From Mesoflavibacter zeaxanthinifaciens DSM 18436 (GTDB taxonomy: Bacteria; Bacteroidota; Bacteroidia; Flavobacteriales; Flavobacteriaceae), in contig NZ_AULQ01000001.1 in assembly GCF_000422365.1 (NCBI RefSeq), positions 62,001 through 126,000 of the forward strand: DNA of 64,000 nucleotides. Reading direction: 5' to 3'. The translations under genes and the position numbers were made by a program. Shown piece after piece: positions 46,302-54,992 of the stretch. Positions within the stretch are counted from its first letter, which is position 1; each line of letters starts with the position of its first letter. Below the pieces are notes generated by a model. It searched no databases. It saw only the letters and a program-made list of their open reading frames with translations, and was not told the DNA's origin.

Positions 46302-46844
46302 TTATTTTTGTCCCAATAGAGGTGTTAATTGTTTTCTTAGAGCAGCTTCAAAATCATTCGTCATTGTTATGTTTGGTATTTCAATATAAGTAAATTTAAG
46401 ATCTAAATTTTTATCCATCCAATAACTTAGATGTAATGCTCCAGTTGTTCCAGCTAAAACGCCCAAATGTTGCTTGAATCTTGTTGAAATTTTATTTTTA
46501 ACACTACCAATGTAAAGAATTTTAGACTTTATATCAGCTTTTGAATTTACCTGTGTAAAATTTCTATTGTATTTATTTATTTTTTTTGTTTTAATAAAAT
46601 TATCTCTGATTGAGAATGAACTGTCGCTTAAATTTAAAAATTCAAAAATATAGACATAAGGTTTACTGTTGTCTAAATTAGAAATCTTATTAATTAAAAT
46701 CTTGTTTAAATTTTTATTATTATCAATTTGACTCATATTGAATTTTATACAATCAACATTTGAGACTTTATCTGTAAGTTTAATTTTGTTTTTATATTCT
46801 GTTTTTACAGATTCTTTTACCTCATCTAAAGTTTTATTATTCAT
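46302..46844 (-). CDS. GIY-YIG-like nuclease domain protein
   Basis: 180 residues from the ATG at 46844; an earlier in-frame start at 46874 is possible but lies further inside the preceding gene. A divergent GIY-YIG core is seen: YVYIFEF (63-69), then ILYIGSVKNKIS and TRFKQHL (109-127, candidate catalytic Arg122), and a late Glu166 in DFEAALRKQLTPLLG. The insertion between the two motifs is longer than usual. No other domain is attached. With the 110-residue partner gene it forms a two-gene cassette inside the rmuC-thioesterase unit. Target and role unknown; a DNA-processing or defence role is a guess. Confidence 0.65.
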   Translation of the reverse strand: MNNKTLDEVKESVKTEYKNKIKLTDKVSNVDCIKFNMSQIDNNKNLNKILINKISNLDNSKPYVYIFEFLNLSDSSFSIRDNFIKTKKINKYNRNFTQVNSKADIKSKILYIGSVKNKISTRFKQHLGVLAGTTGALHLSYWMDKNLDLKFTYIEIPNITMTNDFEAALRKQLTPLLGQK

Positions 46845-47169
46845 TTTGAAAATTGTAATTAAAAATGATATCAAATAGTAGAATTTTGAATTTTAATGGA
46901 TTAAATTTTTCAGATGAAACATAAGTTGTATTTATTATAATTTCACTAATCAATTGATTTTTAATCTTAAATTTAAAAATTTCAACATTAGACCAAGATC
47001 TCTTTAGTATGTAATGTGATTTCGATTTAATAATTCGCCATTTTCCTCCATCCATTTCTTTGGGTTGAATCCCTAAATTAATCAATTCAGTTTCCTTATC
47101 AGTAATCTTAACTGAAGTATAGTATCTCCTACAGTTTTTAGGTTTAATTTTTGAATTGATATAATTCAT
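46837..47169 (-). CDS. Hypothetical protein paired with the GIY-YIG-like gene
   Basis: 110 residues, basic N-terminal half (MNYINSKIKPKNCRRYYTSV), then WRIIKSKSHYILKRSW and SNVEIFKFKIK, and an Ile/Phe-rich end. The central W...KRSW...EIFKF strand pattern suggests a small beta-rich domain, but I do not recognise the family. Its stop overlaps the start of the GIY-YIG-like gene by 8 bases, so the two are translated together. It follows rmuC by 8 bases. Confidence 0.6.
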   Translation of the reverse strand: MNYINSKIKPKNCRRYYTSVKITDKETELINLGIQPKEMDGGKWRIIKSKSHYILKRSWSNVEIFKFKIKNQLISEIIINTTYVSSEKFNPLKFKILLFDIIFNYNFQNE

Positions 47170-47177
47170 TGTAATAT

Positions 47178-48563
47178 TTAATCGTCGCTATGCGCTCGTT
47201 TTACAATATTTTCTGGTAAAGATTTTTTGGCTTTAGCACCTAATTTTTTAATTTTTTCTACACTTGTAATTAAGTTTCCTCGTCCTTCTACTAACTTATT
47301 CATTGCAGAAGAATAATCCTTTTTAGCATCGTCAATTTTTTTACCAACACCAGTTAAATCTTTAACTAAGCCTTCAAATTTATCATATAATGCACCAGCT
47401 TGACGTGCAATTTCAATAGCGTTTTGTTGTTGTTTTTCGTTGTTCCACATACTGTCTACTGTTCTTAAAGTAGCAAGTAGGGTAGAAGGTGTTACAATTA
47501 CAATATTTTTCTCAAAAGCTTTGTTGTAAAGCGTGTTATCTTCGTTTATTGCTATTGCAAATGCTGGTTCTATTGGGATAAATAGAAGAACAAAATCTGG
47601 CGATTCTATATCGTATAAATCTTGATAATTTTTTTCAGATAGTTGCTCGATATGTTTTTTTATCGAGTTTAAATGCGCTTTTAAAAATATTGCACGTTCG
47701 TCTTCATCTGCATTAACGTAACGTTCGTAATCGGTTAAAGACACTTTACTGTCAATAATCATTTTTTTGTTATCCGGTAAGTGTAACACGACATCTGGCA
47801 ACACACGTGTTCCATCTGCACGAGTAAAACTTTGCTGTACAAAATACTCGCGATCTTTTTCTAAACCAGATTTTTCAAGAACACGTTCTAGTACTAATTC
47901 GCCCCAATTTCCTTGCATTTTACTATCGCCTTTTAATGCTCTAGTAAGGTTTGTGGCTTCTTTAGTCATTTGTTGATTTAGGTCTTTTAAGCCCAATAAT
48001 TGTTCTTTTAAAGCACTATGCATGCTTATGCTTTCCTTTTGTGTGTCTTCTACTTTTTTCTCGAAGGTTAGAATTTTTTCCTGTAATGGATTTAAAATAT
48101 TCTTGATATTTTCTTTATTCTGCTCTGTAAATTTGTTTGATTTTTCCTCAAGAATTTTATTTGCCAATAACTCAAAATCTTTACGTAATTGTTCTTGTTG
48201 TAGCGCTAACTCTTCATCACGTTTTAAATTTTGTTGTTGAAGATTTTCATACTCAGTATTACGTCTTGTAAGTTCTGCGTTTAAAAATTCTTTTTCGCGC
48301 CTGATGTCTTCACGCTCGTTTTCGGTTTTAGAAATTTGTTGACGTAATTCATTTAATTGAAGATTAAAAGCCTCGTTTTGTTTTTGATTTTCACTGTCGT
48401 GAAAGGCTTTAAAGTCGTTAAATTGTTGCTGAATATTGGCATTTCTTTCCTCTAAAGTACTTTTTTCGCTTTTACTTTTTAGTTTGGTAAAAAGCATACC
48501 CAAATAACCGCCAATAGCTGCCGAAATAAGTATCGCTATAATAAGAATGATGTTGTCGCTCAT
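47178..48563 (-). CDS. rmuC: DNA recombination protein RmuC
   Basis: 461 residues. An N-terminal membrane helix (about 4-24), a long coiled coil (about 30-190, Glu/Gln/Lys/Arg-rich), then the RmuC domain with GNWGELVLERVLEKSGL and the PD-(D/E)XK-type nuclease core PDVVLHLPDNKKMIIDSKVS. RmuC proteins limit inversions at short repeats, presumably as membrane-tethered nucleases. It is the first gene of a tightly packed minus-strand unit. Confidence 0.93.
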   Translation of the reverse strand: MSDNIILIIAILISAAIGGYLGMLFTKLKSKSEKSTLEERNANIQQQFNDFKAFHDSENQKQNEAFNLQLNELRQQISKTENEREDIRREKEFLNAELTRRNTEYENLQQQNLKRDEELALQQEQLRKDFELLANKILEEKSNKFTEQNKENIKNILNPLQEKILTFEKKVEDTQKESISMHSALKEQLLGLKDLNQQMTKEATNLTRALKGDSKMQGNWGELVLERVLEKSGLEKDREYFVQQSFTRADGTRVLPDVVLHLPDNKKMIIDSKVSLTDYERYVNADEDERAIFLKAHLNSIKKHIEQLSEKNYQDLYDIESPDFVLLFIPIEPAFAIAINEDNTLYNKAFEKNIVIVTPSTLLATLRTVDSMWNNEKQQQNAIEIARQAGALYDKFEGLVKDLTGVGKKIDDAKKDYSSAMNKLVEGRGNLITSVEKIKKLGAKAKKSLPENIVKRAHSDD

Positions 48564-48635
48564 TTAAAAAATTGATTTTTTCAAAGATAAAATAAAGTTA
48601 TAAGTTGAAATCTACAAGTTAAAAAGTTTTCTCAA

Positions 48636-49430
48636 CTATTTCTTCACTCTAAAACTTCCTGTTTTTTCATCAAAAACAATCAAATCTTTAGGGAAAAGAC
48701 TTTCAAAAACACCTTTTGAAATAAGGTTACATGGTTGATCAGAAACCACTTGGTCTTTTGTCATTACAACCATACTGTCACAAAGTTGAATGGCTAAATC
48801 AATCTCGTGAGAAGAAAACAATATGGTTTTGCTAGTATCTATCGTTAATTGCTTTAGCAGTTTTAAAAGATATGCTTTATGATACATATCTAAATGCGTT
48901 GTAGGCTCGTCTAAAATAATAATTGGTGTGTCTTGGGCTAAAGCACGTGTAATCATTACTTTTTGAAGTTGTCCATCGCTTAGTTCAAAACATTTTTTGT
49001 GCTGTAAATCTTCAATATTTGTAAGTTGAATGGCTTTTTTTACAGCCTCTAAATCTGTTGTTGTTAAGTTGCCTATCCAGTTTGTATAAGGTTGTCTTCC
49101 CAGAGCGACAAGCTCAAAAACGCTAAGGTTTTTAGATGAAATAGGCTCTGTCAAAACCAAACTCATCTCTTTTGCTAATTCTAAATTATTGTAATTGTTT
49201 AGATGTTTTTCGTTAATAAAAATATCTCCATTTAAAGCAGGTTGTACTTTGGTTAGTGTTCTTAATAATGTAGATTTTCCTATTCCATTTCCGCCGACAA
49301 GCGCTATTAATTCACCTTTATTTAGATTAATATTAATGTCTTTGGCTATACGGTTTTCTTTCTTTTTAGAAATATAACCTATGTCTAAATTCTTGGTTTT
49401 TAGGATGATATTTTGGTTTTTCGCATTCAT
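48636..49430 (-). CDS. btuD: Cobalamin/iron-siderophore ABC transporter ATPase (BtuD-like)
   Basis: 264 residues. Walker A GGNGIGKST (46-54), signature LSDGQ, Walker B PIIILDEPTTHLD. This is the FecE/BtuD/HmuV class. It lies 1 base after the permease gene btuC, and the permease in turn overlaps the binding-protein gene; the whole arm is divergent from a cobalamin riboswitch and btuB. Therefore vitamin B12 is the likely substrate, although this class also serves siderophores and haem and the riboswitch itself lies on the other arm. Confidence 0.87.
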   Translation of the reverse strand: MNAKNQNIILKTKNLDIGYISKKKENRIAKDININLNKGELIALVGGNGIGKSTLLRTLTKVQPALNGDIFINEKHLNNYNNLELAKEMSLVLTEPISSKNLSVFELVALGRQPYTNWIGNLTTTDLEAVKKAIQLTNIEDLQHKKCFELSDGQLQKVMITRALAQDTPIIILDEPTTHLDMYHKAYLLKLLKQLTIDTSKTILFSSHEIDLAIQLCDSMVVMTKDQVVSDQPCNLISKGVFESLFPKDLIVFDEKTGSFRVKK

Positions 49431-49431
49431 T

Positions 49432-50463
49432 TTAAAATATCATTTTACGTTGTCTAACTAGTAACCAAATCACTATTGGAGCACCAAATAAAGAGGTTAT
49501 TGCATTAATTGGTAACGAATAATCGCTGTTTGGTAATTGTGCAATACTATCGCAAATAAGCATAATAATGGCTCCAATTAAAAACACAGCTGGTAATAAT
49601 ATTTTATGGTTTGAAGTCTTAAATAATTGTCGCGTTAAATGCGGAATTGCTAAACCAATAAAAGCAATTGGTCCAGCAAAAGCGGTAATTGTTCCTGCTA
49701 ATAAACTAGTGGCAATGATGATGATAAATCTGCTTTTCTTTAAATCTAAACCTAAACTTTTAGCATAATTATCACCTAACAATAAAGAGTTTAACCCTTT
49801 AATTGAAAGGATACTAAAGAACAGTCCAAAGCTGTAAATAATGATAAATATGATAAGCTCCTGCCAATCTAAATCGCCTAAACTACCAAATCCCCAAAAA
49901 ATATATTGTTGTAATTGCTCTGCAGAACTAAAATAAGATAACACACTAACTATAGATGCGGTAATGCTACCAAACATTAATCCTATAATTAAAATTGCCA
50001 TAGTATCTCTAACTTTACTTGAAACGATAAGCACAAGTAATAATACTAAAAAACTACCTAAACTTGCAGCAATTACCAAACTCCATTTGCTAATTAAAAA
50101 CGTAGCTAAAAATCCACCAAAGACCGAGCTGCCTAAAATAACTAAAGCAACGCCAAGACTTGCACCAGAAGTAATCCCTAAAACAAAAGGACCAGCTAAA
50201 GGATTTTTAAATAAGGTTTGCATTAACAAACCAGAAATACCTAAACCAGAACCAACTAAAATGGCAGTAATCGCTTTAGGTAAACGGTAATTTTGAATGA
50301 TATATTCTTTATTAGTTAATGTGTCAGAAGATGAAAAAAAACTATCAATAATTGTAGAAAATGAAATCTGTACAGATCCTAAACTGATGTTTAAAATAAA
50401 CATAGCGATAAGCCCTAATGTAAGCGCTAAAAACGTCCATTTATTTGACTGGTTTTGATTCAC
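49432..50463 (-). CDS. btuC: FecCD-family ABC permease (BtuC-like)
   Basis: 343 residues with about ten membrane helices, typical of the BtuC/FecCD family. Conserved segments are YRLPKAITAILVGSGLGISG, FKNPLAGPFVLGITSGASLG and the late AGPIAFIGLAIPHLTRQ. It would form the homodimeric inner-membrane channel working with the adjacent ATPase and binding protein. The start overlaps the end of the binding-protein gene by 4 bases. Substrate as for btuD: B12 by context. Confidence 0.9.
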   Translation of the reverse strand: MNQNQSNKWTFLALTLGLIAMFILNISLGSVQISFSTIIDSFFSSSDTLTNKEYIIQNYRLPKAITAILVGSGLGISGLLMQTLFKNPLAGPFVLGITSGASLGVALVILGSSVFGGFLATFLISKWSLVIAASLGSFLVLLLVLIVSSKVRDTMAILIIGLMFGSITASIVSVLSYFSSAEQLQQYIFWGFGSLGDLDWQELIIFIIIYSFGLFFSILSIKGLNSLLLGDNYAKSLGLDLKKSRFIIIIATSLLAGTITAFAGPIAFIGLAIPHLTRQLFKTSNHKILLPAVFLIGAIIMLICDSIAQLPNSDYSLPINAITSLFGAPIVIWLLVRQRKMIF

Positions 50464-51617
50464 TTTAAAACTTTAAAAAAATAAGGTTCGTAATCTTTTA
50501 AAAGATCTGGATGACCAATTTTAATAATATCTTTTAAAACTAAATCAGGTCTTGCAAAGCCAGTTTCGTAATATAAAACGCCACCAGTTGCGCCAGTTGC
50601 ATTAGTAAAAGAGTATACTTGATTGTTTTTAAAAGCGTCAAATTGTGTGTAATGCGGATTAGCTTTTTTTAGAGCATCCATAGAAGAATAATACGACGGA
50701 CTTAACCATAAATTGGCTTGTTTGGCTTTTGCAAAGACACTTTCAAAATTTAAAGCTAAACTACCAGCAGCTTCAGTGTCTGCATATAAATAATTAAGGT
50801 TAGCATCTTTTAAAAGCTGTGCTTCGGTACTAGTTCCGCTTGGTAAATACCATACATCTTTGTGTAATGCGCCACTAATTACAGTTGGTTGATTGGTAAC
50901 TGTTTTTGCTAATTGTTTTGCGTCTTTATAACTTGTTTCAATAGATTTAAAAATAGAATCTGCTTGTTGTTCTTTATCATACAATGCTCCAAAAAACTTA
51001 ATCCATTCTGCTTTGGCAAGTGGCGATTTTTCTACCCAATCTCCGTTATAAATTACAGGTATGTTTGCTTTTTTTATGGTGTTTAAAGATTTACTTTTTC
51101 CGTCTACACCAAAACCAACGACAACATCAGGATTTATGCTTAAAAGGACTTCGGTATTTAGGCCTTCATTTTTACCAAGTTCTCTTACTAAACCATCGTC
51201 AATACGTTGTCTTGTTTTAATTGAAGATATATAGTTTGTACCAGGAAAACCTACTAAGGTTTCAACTTCATCTAATAATTCTAAAGCAGGAATATGAGTT
51301 GTAGATGTTACTACAATGTTCTGAATAGGAATGGTAATAATACCATCAAATTCATCTTTATTTAATGTTGTTTTTGCAGCGTTTTCTTTAGATATTAAAG
51401 CGTAACGGTAATTTTTATCTGCTTTTGGCCAAGGGTTTGTAATAGTTAATACTTTAAAATTCCCGTTGTTTTTTATACTAAAACCTTTTGCGTAACTTAA
51501 GTTTAAATTAGTTTCAATAACGTTTGGTAAAGGTTTTGTTTTGGCTTCATCCTCTTTACAATTTGTAAAAAGCAATACAAAAATAGAAATGTAAAATAGT
51601 AGGTGTTTTTGTAACAT
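50460..51617 (-). CDS. btuF: Periplasmic cobalamin/siderophore-binding lipoprotein (BtuF-like)
   Basis: About 385 residues from the ATG at 51617 (MLQKHLLFYISIFVLLF with lipobox Cys20). The frame is open to 51671, but that longer start would bury the lipoprotein signal and overlap the divergent small ORF, so I reject it. The two-lobed binding-protein fold shows LGKNEGLNTEVLLSINPDVV with VGFGVDG, and the second lobe QVYSFTNATGATGGVLYYE. It delivers ligand to the permease encoded next. It is larger than E. coli BtuF. B12 specificity is inferred from the riboswitch-btuB neighbourhood. Confidence 0.87.
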   Translation of the reverse strand: MLQKHLLFYISIFVLLFTNCKEDEAKTKPLPNVIETNLNLSYAKGFSIKNNGNFKVLTITNPWPKADKNYRYALISKENAAKTTLNKDEFDGIITIPIQNIVVTSTTHIPALELLDEVETLVGFPGTNYISSIKTRQRIDDGLVRELGKNEGLNTEVLLSINPDVVVGFGVDGKSKSLNTIKKANIPVIYNGDWVEKSPLAKAEWIKFFGALYDKEQQADSIFKSIETSYKDAKQLAKTVTNQPTVISGALHKDVWYLPSGTSTEAQLLKDANLNYLYADTEAAGSLALNFESVFAKAKQANLWLSPSYYSSMDALKKANPHYTQFDAFKNNQVYSFTNATGATGGVLYYETGFARPDLVLKDIIKIGHPDLLKDYEPYFFKVLK

Positions 51618-51669
51618 TTGTAACTGTTGTTGACTAAAAAAGCATGTAAATTTATCAAAATTATTTGCC

Positions 51670-51777
51670 ATGCGAGACGGTTCAAATTTAACAATATATA
51701 TAGTAGCTGGTGTTATTATTCTTCATTTTTTATTAGGCTTTGTGTATTTGATTTATAAAATGAATAAGAAAAAATAG
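51670..51777 (+). CDS. 35-residue single-TM small protein (candidate)
   Basis: ATG at 51670, TAG at 51775-51777. The product MRDGSNLTIYIVAGVIILH, continuing FLLGFVYLIYKMNKKK, has one strongly hydrophobic helix (about 8-29) and a basic tail, the shape of a bacterial small membrane protein. It lies in the divergent spacer, 52 bases from the btuF start and 20 bases before the btuB promoter box, on the btuB strand. It is not part of the riboswitch. It might be a small subunit of the B12 transporter or unrelated. Support is the clean membrane topology and position only. Confidence 0.5.
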   Translation: MRDGSNLTIYIVAGVIILHFLLGFVYLIYKMNKKK

Positions 51778-51797
51778 TCTTTATTTATTTTATCTGT

Positions 51798-51805
51798 TAC
51801 ATTTG
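51798..51805 (+). promoter_or_regulatory. Promoter -7 box of the riboswitch-btuB transcript
   Basis: TACATTTG fits TAnnTTTG and lies just upstream of the riboswitch, giving a 5' leader of about 215 bases before btuB. Confidence 0.6.
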
Positions 51806-51817
51806 CAGCAGATTTTG

Positions 51818-51985
51818 GTTTTGATATAATATTATTTGTATCAAATTAAAAGGGAATCTGGTTAAAATCCAGAACTGTTCCCGCAACTGTAAGCTATAAA
51901 GCTTGTTATTTTACTTCATGTCACTGTCTTTATTAGATGGGAAGACCAATAGCAAGACGCAAGTCAGGAGACCTGCCAAATTCTA
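51818..51985 (+). ncRNA. Cobalamin (AdoCbl-type) riboswitch
   Basis: The conserved elements occur in order: AAAAGGGAATCTGG (51847 on), TCCCGCAACTGTAAGC (51879-51894), CACTG followed by GGGAAGACC (51939-51947), and the B12 box AAGTCAGGAGACCTGCC (51961-51977). This is an essentially complete class I cobalamin riboswitch. It would turn down btuB and the lipoprotein gene when B12 is plentiful. Ends are approximate. Confidence 0.95.
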
Positions 51986-51999
51986 TAATTATAATTAAT

Positions 52000-52018
52000 A
52001 ACCTTCGGGAAAAAGGTT
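52000..52018 (+). promoter_or_regulatory. Expression-platform hairpin before btuB
   Basis: Stem AACCTT (52000-52005) and AAGGTT (52013-52018) with loop CGGGAAA, 9 bases before the btuB ATG; a further AAGGTT follows at 52021-52026. No T-run follows, so it is more likely to control translation than termination. Confidence 0.5.
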
Positions 52019-52027
52019 TTAAGGTTT

Positions 52028-53878
52028 ATGAAATTATTTTATAGTCTTGTTTTTTTGTGCTTTAGCACAATTGCTTTAAAAGGGCAAATCAAAGTAGATT
52101 CTGTACAAACGTTAGAAACTGTTGTTTTAAGCGATGTTAAATTACAGCAGAATAATTATGGGTTTAAAACAACAACATTAAAAGATTCTGTCTTACAAAA
52201 CGACTCTAAATCTTTTACAGATATTTTACGTTTTAATAGTAATGTTTACTTTAAAGAAAATGGTTATGGTATGGTGTCTTCCCCATCATTTAGAGGCACA
52301 AATGCCTCTCAAACCGCTGTAATCTGGAACGGAATTTCTATAAACTCTCAACTTAATGGTCAAACAGATTTTAATTTAATTAACGTTAATAATTTTGATA
52401 ACGTCGTTATCAAAAATGGAGGCGGAAGTGTACAGTACGGAAGTGGCGCAATAGGCGGTAGTATTCACTTAAATAATAAGTTAAATTTTAGCTCGCATTT
52501 TGACAATCATCTAAGGTTGAACTATGGAAGTTTTAACACACAAAAAGCAAGTTTTAATACTAATTATGGTAGCTCTAAATTTGCAGTAAATTTTGGGTTT
52601 CAATATGTGACTTCAGATAATGATTACATGTATTTAGGTACAAATGAAGTTAATGAAAACGGAGCTTTTAATAATTTAAATTTTAATGTCAATTTAGGAT
52701 ATTTTATATCAGAAAATAATATCTTAAAACTATATCATCAAGCGTTTTTAGGTGAACGAGAGCTGTCTGGTACCTTAAATACAATTTCTAGAAATAAATA
52801 TTTAGATGAAAACTTTAGAACATTATTAGAATGGGCAAATATTGGTAATCATTACACCTCAAAAGTAAAAGTAGCTCATTTACAAGAGCTGTTTAAATTT
52901 TACCAAAATAAAGTCTTAGATAGTTATAGTTATGGCAAAGTAAATACCTATCTAATTAAACATATTTTAGATTACAATCTTTCCAAAAAAATAGCTTTAA
53001 AAAGTATCCTTGATTATAATTATTTTGAAGCAGATGGTAGTAGTTTTGGGTCACCAAATCGTAGTGCATTTTCTGCAACAGCAATAGCTACTTATAAACC
53101 TGATACAAAATCTACTATAGCTTTTAATATTAGACAAGATGTTACTTCAGATTTTAAAAGTCCATTGTTATTTTCTTTAGACGGAAGTTATCAGTTTAGT
53201 AAGTTTTACAAAATAATGATAAATGCCTCTAAGAATTTTAGAGTACCAACATTTAACGACTTGTTTTGGCAACCTGGTGGCAATCTAAATCTTAAACCAG
53301 AAACGTCTTATCAAGTAGATTTAGGTCATCAATTACAATACAAATGGGTAACATTAGACCTTAATACATATTATATTAAAAATGAAAATTTAATACAATG
53401 GAAACCTAGTAACTCTGGTTTTTGGTCACCAATAAATATAGATCAAACACATAGTTATGGTGCAGAATTAGGTTTGAAATTAAACAAAACATTTGGAAGT
53501 CATACTATTACTTTAAACGGAAACTATTCTTATACTATTTCGGAAGATTTAGAGACTAATAAACAGTTAATCTATGTACCTAAACATAAAGCTAATGTTA
53601 GTATAGCTTACAATGTTAAAAGATTGTCTTTTTACTATCAGCATATGTTTAATGACATGGTTTTTACTACCGAAGATAATATTATAAGTCCACTTTACAG
53701 CTTACCTAAATATGATTTAGGAAATATCGGCATTTCTTATCAATTAATACAAAACAAAAATCATAATCTTAGATTAGGTTTAGACATTAATAATTTATAC
53801 GATACACCATATCAAAATGTAATTTTTAGACCTATGCCTAACCGAAATTATAACATTCAATTACACTATAAATTTTAA
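52028..53878 (+). CDS. btuB: TonB-dependent outer-membrane cobalamin receptor
   Basis: 616 residues, the size of BtuB. Signal peptide ending ALKGQ, then a TonB-box-like ETVVLSD (about 30-36), a plug domain (about 45-150, with SFRGTNASQTAVIWNGISIN and NGGGSVQYGSGAIGGSI) and a beta-barrel ending in the aromatic YNIQLHYKF. It imports B12 across the outer membrane using TonB energy. A cobalamin riboswitch directly precedes it, which makes the substrate assignment strong. Confidence 0.95.
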   Translation: MKLFYSLVFLCFSTIALKGQIKVDSVQTLETVVLSDVKLQQNNYGFKTTTLKDSVLQNDSKSFTDILRFNSNVYFKENGYGMVSSPSFRGTNASQTAVIWNGISINSQLNGQTDFNLINVNNFDNVVIKNGGGSVQYGSGAIGGSIHLNNKLNFSSHFDNHLRLNYGSFNTQKASFNTNYGSSKFAVNFGFQYVTSDNDYMYLGTNEVNENGAFNNLNFNVNLGYFISENNILKLYHQAFLGERELSGTLNTISRNKYLDENFRTLLEWANIGNHYTSKVKVAHLQELFKFYQNKVLDSYSYGKVNTYLIKHILDYNLSKKIALKSILDYNYFEADGSSFGSPNRSAFSATAIATYKPDTKSTIAFNIRQDVTSDFKSPLLFSLDGSYQFSKFYKIMINASKNFRVPTFNDLFWQPGGNLNLKPETSYQVDLGHQLQYKWVTLDLNTYYIKNENLIQWKPSNSGFWSPINIDQTHSYGAELGLKLNKTFGSHTITLNGNYSYTISEDLETNKQLIYVPKHKANVSIAYNVKRLSFYYQHMFNDMVFTTEDNIISPLYSLPKYDLGNIGISYQLIQNKNHNLRLGLDINNLYDTPYQNVIFRPMPNRNYNIQLHYKF

Positions 53879-53887
53879 TAACAACTC

Positions 53888-54931
53888 ATGAAAAAACTAT
53901 TGTATTCAGTATTAGGATTATCCCTTTTATTTTCTTGTTCTAACGATGATGATGGAACAATGCCTCAAGAACCGTTAGGCGATTACGAAAACGGATTTAT
54001 TATTAGTGCAGAAGGAGGACCATCTTCTGTGTCTTATATCTCTAACGATTTTTCTACTTCAGAAAATGACATTTATTTTAACGTAAATGGAGAAACACTA
54101 GGCGTATATTTACAGTCTATTGGTTTTAATGGGGATAAAGCCTACATCATCCAAGACTCTGGTACAATTACAGTAGTAAACCGTTATACTTTTGAGTTAA
54201 TTACAACAATAACAACAGGATTAACAACACCAAGATATATAGGATTTAATGGCTCTAATGCTTACGTATCAGATTGGGCAGATCCATTTACTACTACAGA
54301 CGATTATATTGCTGTGGTAGATTTAAACTCTTATACAGTAACATCTACTATACCAGTAAGTGAAGGACCAGAACAAGTATTAGCTAATAATGATAAAGTA
54401 TTTGTGTCTCATAAAGGTGGATATGGTGCAAATAATGAGGTTTCTGTAATAACAACATCAAACTCAACAGTAGCAACTATTTCTGTAAACGATGTTCCAG
54501 ACGAAATGGTTTTAGACTCTCAAGGAAACTTATTAGTTTTAAGTGAAGGTGGACAGTCTTGGCAAGCTACTGGAGAAACTTTAGCATCAATTACAAGAAT
54601 AAATACTAATGATAATTCAGTAATATCTACAATCGAATTTGCTACAGGTAATCACCCAAGTTTAATGTCGTATTCTAACGGAATGGCTTATTATATATTA
54701 AACAATGAAGTTTATGGATTAGCAGATACGGCTACAAACTTACCAAGTTCTTCTTTATTTAGTGTGGAAGCAGGATATGCTTATGGTATGTTTGTAAAAG
54801 ATGGTAATTTGTTTTTAACAGATGCAAGTTTTTCTGCACAGAGCACATTAAAAGTCTATGATATTTCTAGCGGAACTTTATCTGAAAGCTTTAGCGTAGG
54901 TGTTGGAGCTTCTAAAATATACTTTAACTAA
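53888..54931 (+). CDS. BtuG-like surface beta-propeller lipoprotein
   Basis: 347 residues. Lipobox LLFSC (Cys17), followed by SNDDD, which fits the acidic Bacteroidetes lipoprotein export signal for surface display. The rest is made of YncE/DUF5074-like propeller blades (TITVVNRYTFELITTITTGL, DDYIAVVDLNSYTVTSTIPV, ASITRINTNDNSVISTIEF). In Bacteroides, BtuG is a surface propeller lipoprotein encoded with btuB that captures B12 with very high affinity; the same architecture, riboswitch control and 9-base spacing from btuB suggest that role here. The similarity is at fold and context level. Confidence 0.82.
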   Translation: MKKLLYSVLGLSLLFSCSNDDDGTMPQEPLGDYENGFIISAEGGPSSVSYISNDFSTSENDIYFNVNGETLGVYLQSIGFNGDKAYIIQDSGTITVVNRYTFELITTITTGLTTPRYIGFNGSNAYVSDWADPFTTTDDYIAVVDLNSYTVTSTIPVSEGPEQVLANNDKVFVSHKGGYGANNEVSVITTSNSTVATISVNDVPDEMVLDSQGNLLVLSEGGQSWQATGETLASITRINTNDNSVISTIEFATGNHPSLMSYSNGMAYYILNNEVYGLADTATNLPSSSLFSVEAGYAYGMFVKDGNLFLTDASFSAQSTLKVYDISSGTLSESFSVGVGASKIYFN

Positions 54932-54955
54932 AAGATAAGTTTAAATTATAATATA

Positions 54956-54988
54956 AAAGCCTCAAAATAATTTATTTTGAGGCTTTTT
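54956..54988. terminator. Terminator of the btuB operon
   Basis: Stem AAAAGCCTCAAAATAA with TTATTTTGAGGCTTTT, T-run following. It lies between the convergent propeller-lipoprotein and S41 protease genes and can serve both. Confidence 0.88.
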
Positions 54989-54992
54989 TTGT

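Noticed and set aside
50460-51671. Start of btuF at 51671
   Set aside because: It would place 18 residues before the lipoprotein signal and overlap the divergent small ORF; ATG at 51617 gives a proper lipobox.
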